Assembly (NCBI RefSeq): GCF_009363655.1
Contig: NZ_CP045393.1
Location: forward strand, 2,604,001-2,668,000
Length of the DNA stretch: 64,000 nucleotides
Direction of reading: 5' to 3'
Source: Roseovarius sp. THAF27
Lineage (GTDB): Bacteria; Pseudomonadota; Alphaproteobacteria; Rhodobacterales; Rhodobacteraceae
In this document: positions 17,159-26,046 of the stretch, piece after piece
How positions within the stretch are numbered: the stretch's first letter is position 1
How the letters are laid out: the number at the start of each line of letters is the position of its first letter
Program-made: the position numbers and the translations under genes
The notes under the pieces: model-generated
Seen by the model: only the letters and a program-made list of their open reading frames with translations
Told to the model about the DNA's origin: nothing
Databases searched by the model: none

Positions 17159-18331
17159 GTGGCGGTTCGAACCGATTTGCTGGACAGCACCTCGCGCATC
17201 CTGGGCGATCTGATCGGCTTTCCCACCATATCGACCGATCCGAATATCGACCTGATCAACTCGATCGCCAACCGTCTGGACATGGTCGGCGCCCGGGTCG
17301 AGATCTTTCCCGACCCCTCGGGGCAGAAGGCCAATCTCTTCGCAACGATCGGCCCCGAACGCGACGGCGGCATCGTCCTGTCGGGCCACAGCGACGTGGT
17401 GCCGGTGGCCGACCAGGACTGGGCCTCGAACCCTTTCGACATGCTGGAACATGACGGCCTTCTCTACGGGCGCGGCACCTGCGACATGAAGGGCTTCATC
17501 GCCGCCTGCCTTGCCATGGCCCCGCAATACGCCGCGCTGAACCCCGACCGGCCTTTGCATTTCGCCTTCACCCATGACGAGGAGACGGGCTGTTTCGGCG
17601 CCCGCGCGCTGGCGCATACCCTGCGCGCCAAGGGCCTGACCCCGGGCGTGGCCATCGTCGGCGAGCCGACGATGATGCGCGTGATCGAGGGCCACAAGGG
17701 CTGTTACGAATACACCACCCGCTTTTCCGGGCTGGCGGGCCACGGCTCGGCGCCGGACCGGGGCGTCAACGCGGTGGAATACGCCGTGCGCTATATCGCC
17801 CGCCTCCTGGACCTCAAGCACGCGCTGCGCGCCCGCGCCCCCGCCGACAGCCTGTTCGAGCCGCCCTGGACCACCATCAACACAGGCCGCCTCGCGGGCG
17901 GCGTGGCCCATAACGTCATCCCCAGCGAGGCCGTGGTGGACTGGGAAATGCGCCCCGTTCAGACCTCGGATGCCGATTTCGTCAAGGACTCGCTCAAGAC
18001 CTATATCGAGAAAGAGCTTCTGCCCGCCATGCGTGCCGTCGATCCAGACGCCGACATCGTCACCGAGATCATCGGCGAGGTCGAGGGCCTCATCCCCACC
18101 ACCGACAACGAGGCGCGCACCATCGTCTCGGAACTGACCGGCGCCAACCACGCCGAATGCGTCGCCTTCGGCACCGAGGCCGGGATCTTCCAATCGCTGG
18201 GCATGTCGGCGGTCATCTGCGGCCCCGGCTCGATCGAACAGGCCCACAAGGCCGACGAATTCGTGGCGCTCGACCAGCTCTCGCAATGCCTCGATATGCT
18301 GGAACGATTGCAGGAGAAGCTGGTTGCATAA
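17159..18331 (+). CDS. argE: Acetylornithine deacetylase (ArgE, M20 family)
   Basis: 390 residues starting at a GTG, preceded by AAAGGGA. It hydrolyses N-acetylornithine to ornithine in arginine synthesis. M20 di-zinc site motifs are present: LSGHSDVVPV, GRGTCDMKGF, FTHDEETGCFGA (general base Glu and metal Glu), VGEPT, and the late His in GSIEQAHKADEFV. The dimerisation domain (about 180-290) includes FSGLAGHGSAPDRGVNA. It is monocistronic or co-transcribed with the small secreted protein gene that follows. Confidence 0.92.
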   Translation: MAVRTDLLDSTSRILGDLIGFPTISTDPNIDLINSIANRLDMVGARVEIFPDPSGQKANLFATIGPERDGGIVLSGHSDVVPVADQDWASNPFDMLEHDGLLYGRGTCDMKGFIAACLAMAPQYAALNPDRPLHFAFTHDEETGCFGARALAHTLRAKGLTPGVAIVGEPTMMRVIEGHKGCYEYTTRFSGLAGHGSAPDRGVNAVEYAVRYIARLLDLKHALRARAPADSLFEPPWTTINTGRLAGGVAHNVIPSEAVVDWEMRPVQTSDADFVKDSLKTYIEKELLPAMRAVDPDADIVTEIIGEVEGLIPTTDNEARTIVSELTGANHAECVAFGTEAGIFQSLGMSAVICGPGSIEQAHKADEFVALDQLSQCLDMLERLQEKLVA

Positions 18332-18394
18332 CCATGGGCGGCCACGGACCCTCTACCGTCGCCGCCGCCTTGCCCATACGGATGGAAGGTTCGA

Positions 18395-18760
18395 ATGCCT
18401 GGAAAAACCGCCTCGATCGCCCTGTTGCTGACCCTGGCCCTGCCCGGCCATGCCGCCCCCGTCGAGACGCCCAACGGCACCGTGACCGGGTATTTCGGCG
18501 AAACCGCCTTCGACCATCCGCTGCTGTGCGAACGCGATCCCTTCGTCATTGCACGCACCAATGACAGCGACGGCGCCCCGGCATTCGAGGCCGCCTTCGT
18601 GCCCAATGGCGTCACCAGCATCGAGATCCGCACCGGCACCGAAACCCGCCAGTTCGGCACCGCCACCGAGGCCGCGGGCTTTCCGCTGGTGATCGAGGGC
18701 GAGGTCGATGGCACGGCCTATTCGTTCGAGGTCGCCTGCCCGGACAGCTTCAACATGTAG
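18395..18760 (+). CDS. Small secreted protein of unknown function
   Basis: 121 residues. A signal peptide ends at about residue 20 (LALPGHA-APVE). The mature part is acidic, with two cysteines (LLCERDP and FEVACPDSF) that could form a disulfide, consistent with a periplasmic protein. It starts 63 bp after argE on the same strand and is followed by a hairpin terminator. I do not recognise the family. Confidence 0.6.
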   Translation: MPGKTASIALLLTLALPGHAAPVETPNGTVTGYFGETAFDHPLLCERDPFVIARTNDSDGAPAFEAAFVPNGVTSIEIRTGTETRQFGTATEAAGFPLVIEGEVDGTAYSFEVACPDSFNM

Positions 18761-18769
18761 GCACGCTCC

Positions 18770-18802
18770 CGGCGGGATGTCCCGCCGCGTCCCGGCTTTT
18801 TC
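18770..18802 (+). terminator. Hairpin terminator after the small secreted protein gene
   Basis: CGGCGGGA (18770-18777) pairs with TCCCGCCG (18780-18787), and a TTTTT tract lies at 18797-18801 after a short GC-rich spacer. The position is right for the rightward argE transcript. The gap between stem and T-tract makes the call moderate. Confidence 0.45.
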
Positions 18803-18835
18803 TTGCTTCAAATACTCAAGACCAGCCGGTCGCGG

Positions 18836-19549
18836 TCAATCCCGCCGGAAGGTCATGTAATGCGGCACCCGCCCCTCGCGCAGGGCCTTCTGCTCGTAGC
18901 GGGTGGAGATCCAGTCGCCCCACGGCTGCCGCCAGTCTTGCGGCCCCTCGGCCAGCCAGGTGAAGCCGTGGCGCGGCACCTCGACCATCGTCTGGCGCAC
19001 GTAATCGGGGATATCCGTGGCCACCCGGAAAATCGCACCGGGCTTCAAGACCCGCGCCAGCGGCTCCAGGTGCTCGGGCGTCACGAAGCGCCGACGGTGA
19101 TGGCGCTTCTTCGGCCATGGATCGGGATACAGCAGAAAGGCCCGCGCGATGCTGGCCTCGGGCAGCACGTCGAACATGTCGCGCACGTCGCCGGGATAGA
19201 TCGCCACGTTCTCCACGTGGCTGTCGCGCAATTGCCCCAGCAGTTTCGCCACTCCGTTGATGTAGGGCTCACAGCCGATGATCCCCACATCCGCGTTCTC
19301 CGCCGCTTGGTGAATCATGTGCTCGCCGCCGCCGAAACCCACTTCAAGCCACACATCACGTTCCCCGAACAAGGCCTTGAGGTCTATGGGTTTTCGCTCG
19401 GGATTAACATCCCAATCCACCGCCCCCGGCGACCACGCGGCCAAATCTTCGTCCAGATAGGCTTCCTGCGATTTCTTCAGGTGCTTGCCCTTGAACCGGC
19501 CATAGAAATTGCGCCACGGCGCACCAGAGGGATGCTTCTGCTGTCCCAC
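18836..19549 (-). CDS. trmB: tRNA (guanine-N7-)-methyltransferase
   Basis: 237 residues from a GTG at 19549, chosen because GGAGG lies six bases upstream; a TTG six codons earlier has no such site. It uses S-adenosylmethionine to form m7G46 in tRNA variable loops. Visible motifs are WLEVGFGGGEHMIHQA (SAM-binding loop), IGCEPYINGVAKLL, LLYPDPWPKKRHHRRRFV (the hallmark TrmB segment) and ATDIPDYV. The BASS transporter stop lies just upstream, leaving a 1-bp gap. Confidence 0.95.
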   Translation of the reverse strand: MGQQKHPSGAPWRNFYGRFKGKHLKKSQEAYLDEDLAAWSPGAVDWDVNPERKPIDLKALFGERDVWLEVGFGGGEHMIHQAAENADVGIIGCEPYINGVAKLLGQLRDSHVENVAIYPGDVRDMFDVLPEASIARAFLLYPDPWPKKRHHRRRFVTPEHLEPLARVLKPGAIFRVATDIPDYVRQTMVEVPRHGFTWLAEGPQDWRQPWGDWISTRYEQKALREGRVPHYMTFRRD

Positions 19550-19550
19550 G

Positions 19551-20414
19551 TCACGCCTCCGCCGCAAAGACCCGACGCAGCACCAGCAACGCGGGAATGT
19601 TCACGATATACATGCAGATCCCGTACACCGCCGAGGGCACCGCGAATTCCGACAGCCCCGTGCTCGCCCCCACGATATTGGCGATGGTGATGCCCACCGT
19701 GGCGTTCTGAACCCCCATCTCCACCGCGATGGCCAGCCCGTCGCGCCCGGCGATGCCCATCAGCCGCGCCAGGCCGATGCCCACCGCCAGCAGAACCAGG
19801 TTCAGCACGATCAAAAACGGCCCCAGCCGCGTGAAGCTCTCGGTCAGAAGCGCCCAGTTGCTGGCAATCGCCGCCGCCACGATCAGCACGAACAAGATCA
19901 GCGCCACGATCTCGCAGCCCCGCTCGATGGCCGATGCAAAGCCACTGGCATAGCGGCGGATCAGCAGCCCGATGAACACCGGCAGCGCCGTGATCAGGAA
20001 CATCGCCACGCCGACCTTCACGACGCTGATCTCGGGCGCGGCCTCACCCATGAAATGCACCGCCGCCCAGGCGACCAGCACCGGCAGCGTCAGCACCGAC
20101 AAGAGGCTCACCACCGCCGTCAGCGTGATCGACAGCGCCACGGTGCCCCCCGCCAGCTTGGTCAGCATGTTCGACGTGACACCCCCGGGGCTGAACGCCA
20201 GCAGCATGATCCCGAACGCCATGCCGCCCGCAAAACTCCAGGCCGCGATCAGCACATAGGCCACCAGCGGCAACAGCACGAGCTGCGCCACGATCCCCGT
20301 CAGCGCGGGTTTCGGCAGGCGCAGCACCCGGCCGAAATCGGCGAAATGCAGGCCCAGCCCCAAGGAAAACATGATGAAGGCCAGCGCCAGTGGCAGGCCG
20401 ATATCCAGGATCAT
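19551..20414 (-). CDS. Bile acid:sodium symporter (BASS) family transporter
   Basis: 287 residues with about nine to ten membrane spans. The family pattern is clear: LPLALAFIMFSLGLGLHFADF near the start, then LAFSPGGVTSNMLTKLAGG (the crossover motif) and VQNATVGITIANIV. Such carriers move organic anions with sodium; the bacterial substrate here is unknown. It is immediately upstream of trmB, with 1 bp between stop and start, so the two are probably co-transcribed. Confidence 0.88.
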   Translation of the reverse strand: MILDIGLPLALAFIMFSLGLGLHFADFGRVLRLPKPALTGIVAQLVLLPLVAYVLIAAWSFAGGMAFGIMLLAFSPGGVTSNMLTKLAGGTVALSITLTAVVSLLSVLTLPVLVAWAAVHFMGEAAPEISVVKVGVAMFLITALPVFIGLLIRRYASGFASAIERGCEIVALILFVLIVAAAIASNWALLTESFTRLGPFLIVLNLVLLAVGIGLARLMGIAGRDGLAIAVEMGVQNATVGITIANIVGASTGLSEFAVPSAVYGICMYIVNIPALLVLRRVFAAEA

Positions 20415-20470
20415 CCCGTCCCTCCCTTTTTGGCGCAGTCTACGGTTTGCAAGGCGCCCTGTCGCGCATG

Positions 20471-20497
20471 AAAAACGCGGGAGAAACCACCCCCGCG
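20471..20497 (-). terminator. Rho-independent terminator of metK
   Basis: On the minus strand, CGCGGG and CCCGCG form a 6-bp stem with a loop of about 10 bases, followed directly by TTTTT (20475-20471). It lies 23 bp past the metK stop, a textbook position. Confidence 0.7.
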
Positions 20498-20519
20498 CCC
20501 TTCCGTTCTCAGGTCCGGA

Positions 20520-21686
20520 TCAGACTTCTTTCTTCAGCGCGTCCACAAGATCGGTGCGTTCCCAGCTGAAGCCGCCATCGGCCTCCGGCTCGCGCCCGAA
20601 ATGGCCATAGGCCGCGGTGCGCTCGTAGATCGGCTTGTTGAGGTCCAGCGCCTCGCGGATGCCGCGCGGCGTCAGGTCCATGACCTTGCGCACCGCGTTC
20701 TCGATTGCCGCCGCCTCGACCTCGCCCGTGCCGTAGGTCTCGGCATAGATCGACAACGGCTTGGCCACCCCGATCGCATAGCTGAGCTGGATGGTGCATT
20801 TCTCGGCCATGCCCGCCGCGACCACGTTCTTGGCCAGATAGCGCGCGGCATAGGCGGCCGACCGGTCCACCTTGGTCGGGTCCTTGCCGGAAAACGCGCC
20901 GCCGCCATGCGGGGCCGCGCCACCATAGGTGTCGACGATGATCTTGCGCCCGGTCAGGCCCGCGTCGCCGTCGGGGCCGCCGATCACGAAGGTGCCGGTG
21001 GGGTTCACCCACCATTCGGTCTTGTCGCTGATCCACTCGGCGGGCAGAACCTCGCGGATGTAAGGCTCCACGATGGCGCGGATGTCGTCGCTCTTCTGGT
21101 GCTCGCTCTCGTGTTGCGTCGACAGCACGATCGAGGTCACCTCGACCGGCTTGCCGTTCTCGTAACGCAGCGAGATCTGGCTCTTGGCGTCCGGGCGCAG
21201 CGTGGGCTCCTGCCCGGATTTGCGCGCCTCCGCCAACCGCCGCAGGATCGCGTGGCTGAACTGGATCGGCGCGGGCATCAGCGCGTCGGTCTCGTTGGTG
21301 GCGTGGCCGAACATGATGCCCTGGTCCCCCGCCCCGTCCTTGTCGACGCCCTGGGCGATATGCGCGGACTGTTCGTGCAGGAAGTTCAGAACATGACAGG
21401 TGTTCCAGTGAAATTTGTCCTGCTCATAGCCGATATCGCGGATGCAGTCGCGGGCGATCTGGCCGATCCGCCCCATGTAGTTCTTCAGGCGTTCCTGGTC
21501 CGACAGGCCCACCTCGCCGCCGATCACCACCATGCCGGAGGTGGCGAAGGTTTCGCAAGCCACGCGCGCATCGGGTTCTTCGGCAAGAAACGCATCCAGC
21601 ACGGCGTCGGAAATGCGGTCGCACACCTTGTCGGGGTGCCCCTCCGAAACGGATTCGGAGGTGAAAACGTAGTTGTCTCGGGACAT
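20520..21686 (-). CDS. metK: S-adenosylmethionine synthetase
   Basis: 388 residues from the ATG at 21686. It makes SAM from methionine and ATP. Signature segments are present: [52 protein letters not shown] and AYGHFGREP. The frame is open further upstream, but the riboswitch and its embedded ribosome site lie directly before this ATG. Expression is probably controlled by the SAM/SAH riboswitch at 21691-21737, and transcription ends at the hairpin after the gene. Confidence 0.98.
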   Translation of the reverse strand: MSRDNYVFTSESVSEGHPDKVCDRISDAVLDAFLAEEPDARVACETFATSGMVVIGGEVGLSDQERLKNYMGRIGQIARDCIRDIGYEQDKFHWNTCHVLNFLHEQSAHIAQGVDKDGAGDQGIMFGHATNETDALMPAPIQFSHAILRRLAEARKSGQEPTLRPDAKSQISLRYENGKPVEVTSIVLSTQHESEHQKSDDIRAIVEPYIREVLPAEWISDKTEWWVNPTGTFVIGGPDGDAGLTGRKIIVDTYGGAAPHGGGAFSGKDPTKVDRSAAYAARYLAKNVVAAGMAEKCTIQLSYAIGVAKPLSIYAETYGTGEVEAAAIENAVRKVMDLTPRGIREALDLNKPIYERTAAYGHFGREPEADGGFSWERTDLVDALKKEV

Positions 21687-21690
21687 GAAA

Positions 21691-21737
21691 TGCTCCATTA
21701 GGGTCAGCCCCGCCACGCCAGGAAGCCGTTGTGACGG
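21691..21737 (-). promoter_or_regulatory. SAM/SAH riboswitch upstream of metK
   Basis: Minus-strand RNA begins CCGUCACAACGGCUUCC, continues UGGCGUGGCGG, and ends AAUGGAGCA just before the metK ATG. CCGUCAC pairs with GUGGCGG (P1), and GGCUUCC can pair with the GGAGC that contains the ribosome binding site (pseudoknot). This matches the SAM-SAH class found before metK in Rhodobacterales. Ligand binding should hide the GGAG and reduce translation, giving feedback by the enzyme's product. Confidence 0.92.
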
Positions 21738-21772
21738 GTTTCGTGCCTGCTTATGCGGGCCTCACGGGAAGG

Positions 21773-23311
21773 TCAATCGCTAACTCTGTGGCCTTTTACG
21801 CGCCGCGCCAGCAGCGCGCCGGCCAGCATCAGCAACGCGGCCAGCACCAGCACCGGCGCGTCGCCGGTGCGGCTGTAAAGCGTCGCCGGCAAGGGCGGCG
21901 GCAGGGGCGTGTCGATCCAGCCCGCCTCGCCCAGCGGGATATGCGCCAGGACCCGCCCCGTACCGTCGACCATCGCCGACACGCCGGTGTTGGCCACCCG
22001 CACCATCGGCAGGCCCTGTTCGGCGCTGCGCAGCCGGCCCTGTGCCAGGTGCTGGTACGGCCCCGACACCTTGCCGAACCACGCGTCGTTGGTGATCATC
22101 AGGATCATGTCGGGCCGCGCCGGCGCCGAGGTGATGTTGCGGGCGAAAACGCCCTCGTAGCAGATCAGCGGCACCGCCCGGCCCAGCGGCCTCATGTCCA
22201 CGATCTCGGCCCCCGGACCGGCGGAATACCCCCCGCCTTCCTCGGCGGCGAGACCATGAATGCCGAACCGCGCCATCAGGTCGCCCAGCGGCATGAACTC
22301 TCCGAACGGCACCAGGTGATGCTTGTCATAGACCTGGTCCACGATCCCTTCGCCATCCATGTACAGAAGCGAGTTGTAATACCGCTGCCCGTCCAGCCGC
22401 CGCAGGCCCAGCACCACCGGCGCTCCCTGCGCCGACGCGGCGATCCCGCCCAAGAGGTCGTCGGACTGGTGCAGGAAGGTCGGGATAGCCGTTTCCGGCC
22501 AGACCACCAGGTCGGGCCGCCCGGTCTCGCCCGGTGCGGCGGTGAACTGGCGCTGGCGGTCATAGAACATCTGCAGGTTCTCGGGCAGCCATTTCTCGTG
22601 CTGCGCCGCGTTGGGCTGGACCAGCCGCACGGTCTGCGCCTCCGGCCCCGGTGCGGCGGCCTCCACCGGCGTCAGCGCCGCGCCCCCGCCGTAAAGCAGC
22701 GCGAGGCCCGCCAGACCCGCCGCCCCGGCCACGCGCCGTCCCGCGCCAAGGTGCCACAGCGCCACCGCCGCGCCGATGATCAGCGCACAGAGGCCCAGGC
22801 CCCCGCCAAATGACGCCCAGTGCAAAAGCGCCGTGTCGATCAGCACATGCCCCACCTGCGCCCAGGCGAACCCGGTGAACAGCCACCCGCGCAGCGCCTC
22901 GCCAATGACGAACGCACCCACCAGCGCCACGCCGCTGCGCGGGGCCAGCGCCCGTGCCGCACCAAGGGCCACGGCCCAGTAGGACGCCATGAAGACCGAC
23001 AGGCCCAGCACCGCGAACGGTGCCATCCAGCCATGCCGCGCCGCATCCACCAGGAACGGCTCGAATATCCAGCTGAGCGCGACGACGAAATGCCCCGTGC
23101 CCGCCACCAGGCCCAAGAGCGTCGCGGACAGCCAGCCGCCCGTCTCGCGCCACAGGCCGTAGACCAGCGCCAGCGCCATGATCGTCAGCGGCCACAGCCC
23201 CCAGGGCGCCTGCCCAAGGGCGGCGACCGCACCCAGCCCGGCGGCAAGGGCGTAACGCGGCAGCACGCGGCCCTCACCGATCTGCCGCGCCAACGCGTCA
23301 AGACTGGCCAT
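21773..23311 (-). CDS. lnt: Apolipoprotein N-acyltransferase
   Basis: 512 residues. About seven to eight N-terminal membrane spans (1-200) precede a nitrilase-fold periplasmic domain. The Glu-Lys-Cys triad is visible: VVWPETAIPTF, YDKHHLVPFGEFMP and PLICYEGVF. Lnt adds the third acyl chain to lipoproteins at the inner membrane. It begins four bases after the CorC-like gene's stop, so it is the last gene of the phoH-ybeY-corC-lnt operon. Confidence 0.95.
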   Translation of the reverse strand: MASLDALARQIGEGRVLPRYALAAGLGAVAALGQAPWGLWPLTIMALALVYGLWRETGGWLSATLLGLVAGTGHFVVALSWIFEPFLVDAARHGWMAPFAVLGLSVFMASYWAVALGAARALAPRSGVALVGAFVIGEALRGWLFTGFAWAQVGHVLIDTALLHWASFGGGLGLCALIIGAAVALWHLGAGRRVAGAAGLAGLALLYGGGAALTPVEAAAPGPEAQTVRLVQPNAAQHEKWLPENLQMFYDRQRQFTAAPGETGRPDLVVWPETAIPTFLHQSDDLLGGIAASAQGAPVVLGLRRLDGQRYYNSLLYMDGEGIVDQVYDKHHLVPFGEFMPLGDLMARFGIHGLAAEEGGGYSAGPGAEIVDMRPLGRAVPLICYEGVFARNITSAPARPDMILMITNDAWFGKVSGPYQHLAQGRLRSAEQGLPMVRVANTGVSAMVDGTGRVLAHIPLGEAGWIDTPLPPPLPATLYSRTGDAPVLVLAALLMLAGALLARRVKGHRVSD

Positions 23312-23314
23312 TGA

Positions 23315-24247
23315 TTACACCTCGATCGCCTCGGGCAGCCGCACCCGCAGCCGCTTGATCCGCCGCGGATCGGAATCCAGCACCTGGATTTCCACGCCGC
23401 TGGGATGCTCGACCAGCTCACCGCGCGCCGGCACCCGGCCCAGCAGCATGAAGACCAGCCCGCCCAGCGTGTCGATTTCCTCCTCGTCGATCTCCTCGGA
23501 ATCGGTCAGCGACAGGCCGATCTCGGCCTCGAACTCCTCCAGCGGCGCCTTGGCCTGCACCACGTAAGAGCCGGGTTTTTCCTCGGACCAATAGGCGCCC
23601 TCGTCCTGGTCGTGCTCGTCGGCGATCTCGCCCACGACCTGTTCGATCAGGTCCTCGATCGTCACGAGGCCGTCGACCCCGCCATATTCGTCGATCACCA
23701 GCGCCATGTGCCGGCGCTCGGCCTGCATCTTCTGCAACAGCACGCCGATGGTCATCGACGGCGGCACGTACATCAGCGGGCGCAACAGCTCTTCCAGCGA
23801 ATAGTCCGACCCATGCCCGTTGAACCCGTGCTTCAGCGCGAAATCCTTCAGGTGGGCAAAGCCCACGGGCGTGTCCAGCGTGCCCTCGTAAACCGGCAGG
23901 CGGGTCAGCCCGCTGTCGCGGAACGTGTGCACAAGCTCGTCCATGGTGATTGTTGCCGGAACCGAAACGATGTCCGCCTTGGGGATCATGACATCCTCGA
24001 CCGACAGCCGCCGCAGGTTGCCCAGGCCCAGGTTCGGCGCAAGGCCGTTGGCCGACGTCTCGCCGCCGTCGCCGCCCAGGTCATCTTCCTCGCCGTTGTG
24101 GTCTTCGTCCGCGCCCAGCGCGCCGAAGAAGCGGCGGAAGAACCCGCCCTGCGTGTCGTTCTGATCCTCCGCCGGATCCTCGCCCTTGCTTGCCTCGGGC
24201 CGCGCGCCATGCGCTGCCATAGAAGAGGCGTCGTTGCTGTCGTTCAT
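23315..24247 (-). CDS. CorC-like CBS-domain protein (hemolysin/transporter-associated)
   Basis: 310 residues from the ATG at 24247, preceded by AAAGG; an earlier start at 24277 is less likely. An acidic, low-complexity N-terminus (1-75) leads to two CBS domains (about 85-205; [15 protein letters not shown] and [20 protein letters not shown]). A CorC/HlyC C-terminal domain (about 225-305) ends [17 protein letters not shown]. It lacks the DUF21 membrane region, like E. coli CorC (YbeX). Its place between ybeY and lnt matches the conserved ybeZ-ybeY-ybeX-lnt order. It probably affects magnesium or cobalt handling or ribosome maturation. Confidence 0.9.
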   Translation of the reverse strand: MNDSNDASSMAAHGARPEASKGEDPAEDQNDTQGGFFRRFFGALGADEDHNGEEDDLGGDGGETSANGLAPNLGLGNLRRLSVEDVMIPKADIVSVPATITMDELVHTFRDSGLTRLPVYEGTLDTPVGFAHLKDFALKHGFNGHGSDYSLEELLRPLMYVPPSMTIGVLLQKMQAERRHMALVIDEYGGVDGLVTIEDLIEQVVGEIADEHDQDEGAYWSEEKPGSYVVQAKAPLEEFEAEIGLSLTDSEEIDEEEIDTLGGLVFMLLGRVPARGELVEHPSGVEIQVLDSDPRRIKRLRVRLPEAIEV

Positions 24248-24292
24248 CGTACCTTTCCGAATCGTGCCCGCGTCCACGCGGTAACGGCTGTT

Positions 24293-24787
24293 TCAATATG
24301 GGTCAGGCAGACCCAGTTTGCCAAGTATCTCCACCTCGGTTCGTTCCATCAGGGTGGCATCCTTGTCACGAACGTGATCGTAGCCCAGCAGATGCAAAAT
24401 TCCGTGAACGACCAGATGCGTCACGTGATCCTGCATCGGCCTGCCCGCCGCCTCGGCCTCTTTCGCGCAGGTCTCATAGGCGATCGCGATATCGCCAAGC
24501 TCGGGATCGGGGCCGGCCTCGGGCGGCTCCGGCATGGCGCCATCCACCTCTGCGCCACGCTCCGCGCTCGGCCAGCTCAATACATTGGTCGGCCCCGCCT
24601 TGTCCCGGAAATCTTCGTTCAAGGCGGCAATCCGCGCATCGTCGCAGCCCAGCACGGCGATCTCCCACTCCGCGGGGTCCAGCCCCAGATGCGCCAGCGT
24701 GGCCTCTGCCGCCCGCTCGGCCAGCCGTTCCAGGCCTGCGTCCTGCCAGCGGTCGTCCTCGACGACCGTATCGACCGAAACGCTCAC
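24293..24787 (-). CDS. ybeY: Endoribonuclease YbeY (rRNA maturation factor)
   Basis: 164 residues if it starts at the GTG at 24787. The zinc motif is complete: VVHGILHLLGYDH, with three His ligands. GDIAIAYETC is also typical. YbeY takes part in 16S rRNA 3'-end processing and ribosome quality control. The start is uncertain. No ATG exists in the N-terminal region; a TTG at 24859 would add 24 residues encoded by three palindromes (24801-24868), which look non-coding. The GTG matches where YbeY homology begins but lacks a clear ribosome site. Confidence 0.9.
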   Translation of the reverse strand: MSVSVDTVVEDDRWQDAGLERLAERAAEATLAHLGLDPAEWEIAVLGCDDARIAALNEDFRDKAGPTNVLSWPSAERGAEVDGAMPEPPEAGPDPELGDIAIAYETCAKEAEAAGRPMQDHVTHLVVHGILHLLGYDHVRDKDATLMERTEVEILGKLGLPDPY

Positions 24788-24800
24788 ACCGGGCGCGGGC

Positions 24801-24868
24801 CGGAATTTTGCAAAATTCCGGATCGGAAAATTGCAATTTTCCGGCCAATTTTCTTCCAAAGAAAATTG
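24801..24868. repeat. Three consecutive palindromes between phoH and ybeY
   Basis: Two perfect 20-bp palindromes, CGGAATTTTGCAAAATTCCG (24801-24820) and CGGAAAATTGCAATTTTCCG (24824-24843), are followed by a 10-bp-stem hairpin, CAATTTTCTT/AAGAAAATTG with loop CCA (24846-24868). AT-rich arms inside GC-rich DNA make them stand out. They sit inside an operon, so transcription termination would be harmful here; RNA processing, mRNA stability or protein binding are alternatives. Confidence 0.85.
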
Positions 24869-24877
24869 CCCCCGGCC

Positions 24878-25900
24878 TCAGACATCCGCGTCATAGGCCT
24901 CGATGATCGCCGCCACCAGCGGATGGCGCACCACGTCCTTCGAGGTGAAGTAATTGAACGCGATCTTCGGGATATTCTTCAACAGCCGCTCGGCATCGTG
25001 CAGCCCGCTGGTCACCCCGCGCGGCAGGTCGATCTGGCTGCGGTCGCCGGTGATCACCATGCGGCTGCCCTCGCCCAGCCGGGTCAGGAACATCTTCATC
25101 TGCATCGAGGTGGCGTTCTGCGCCTCGTCCAGCACGACGAACGCATTGGCCAGCGTCCGCCCCCGCATGAAGGCCAGGGGCGCGATCTCGATCCGCTTCT
25201 CCTCGATCAGCTTGGCCACCTGCTTGGCCGGGAAAAAGTCGTTCAGCGCATCGTAAAGCGGCTGCATGTAGGGGTCGACCTTGTCCTTCATGTCGCCCGG
25301 CAGATAGCCCAGCTTCTCGCCCGCCTCGACTGCCGGCCGGCTGAGGATGATACGGTCCACATGCCCCTCGATGAACATGCTGACCCCCACCGCCACCGCC
25401 AAGTAGGTCTTGCCGGTGCCCGCCGGCCCGATGCCGAAGGCCAACTCGTTGGCGAAAAGCGACTGCACATAGGCCTTCTGCGCGTCGGTGCGCGGCTCGA
25501 CGGGCTTCTTGCGGGTCTTGATCTCGACCCGCCCGCCCTTGAACATCTCCAGCTGGTCCTCGCCGCCCTCGTGGTCGCCCGCGCCCCGGTCGGCGCTGCC
25601 GCCCGCGCCCATTCGCAGCTCGCGGTCCACGTCGCCATGCTCGACCGTGCGGCCCTCTTCCAGTCGCTGGTACAGCGCCAGCAGCACGTCGCGCGCCTCC
25701 TTGGCCTGGTCCGGCTCGCCGATCACGGCCAGCTGGTTGCCCCGGCGCAGGATCTGCACGCCCAGCTTCTTCTCGATTTCGGCAAGGTTGCGGTCATATT
25801 CCCCGCACAGGTCGATCAACAGGAAATTGTCGGGAAACTCGACAACCGTTTCCAGAATGTCGCTGTTCTCGGATTGCGACGTCAGCACGTTCGTGACCAA
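24878..25900 (-). CDS. PhoH-family ATPase (YbeZ-like)
   Basis: 340 residues beginning at TTG (25900), preceded by GGAG at six-base spacing; an in-frame GTG four codons later is possible. The N-terminal KH-like region (about 1-100) is followed by the PhoH ATPase domain, with Walker A GIGPAGTGKTYLAVAVG and Walker B NAFVVLDEAQNATSMQMK. A charged linker (about 95-130) is rich in Gly, Asp and Glu. Encoded with ybeY, it is thought to work with YbeY on RNA. It is the first gene of the operon running to lnt. Confidence 0.94.
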   Translation of the reverse strand: MVTNVLTSQSENSDILETVVEFPDNFLLIDLCGEYDRNLAEIEKKLGVQILRRGNQLAVIGEPDQAKEARDVLLALYQRLEEGRTVEHGDVDRELRMGAGGSADRGAGDHEGGEDQLEMFKGGRVEIKTRKKPVEPRTDAQKAYVQSLFANELAFGIGPAGTGKTYLAVAVGVSMFIEGHVDRIILSRPAVEAGEKLGYLPGDMKDKVDPYMQPLYDALNDFFPAKQVAKLIEEKRIEIAPLAFMRGRTLANAFVVLDEAQNATSMQMKMFLTRLGEGSRMVITGDRSQIDLPRGVTSGLHDAERLLKNIPKIAFNYFTSKDVVRHPLVAAIIEAYDADV

Positions 25901-26046
25901 TCAAATCTCCCTGTCAAAGGCCCATGATCAATGCTGCCAAGATGCGCCCCCAAGGGCAAGGGCCGGGCCGCAATTGTCACGGGTTTGAAACGAAAAATGC
26001 CGCGAACCCTGTGGTCCGCGGCACCGGATTGAGCATATGGGCGCGA

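Noticed and set aside
23405-25927. Very long open frames antisense to known genes (also 1809-3425, 12882-15176 and 61436-63526)
   Set aside because: They mirror the codon structure of the genes on the other strand in GC-rich DNA, are Arg/His/Gly-rich and have no recognisable motifs.
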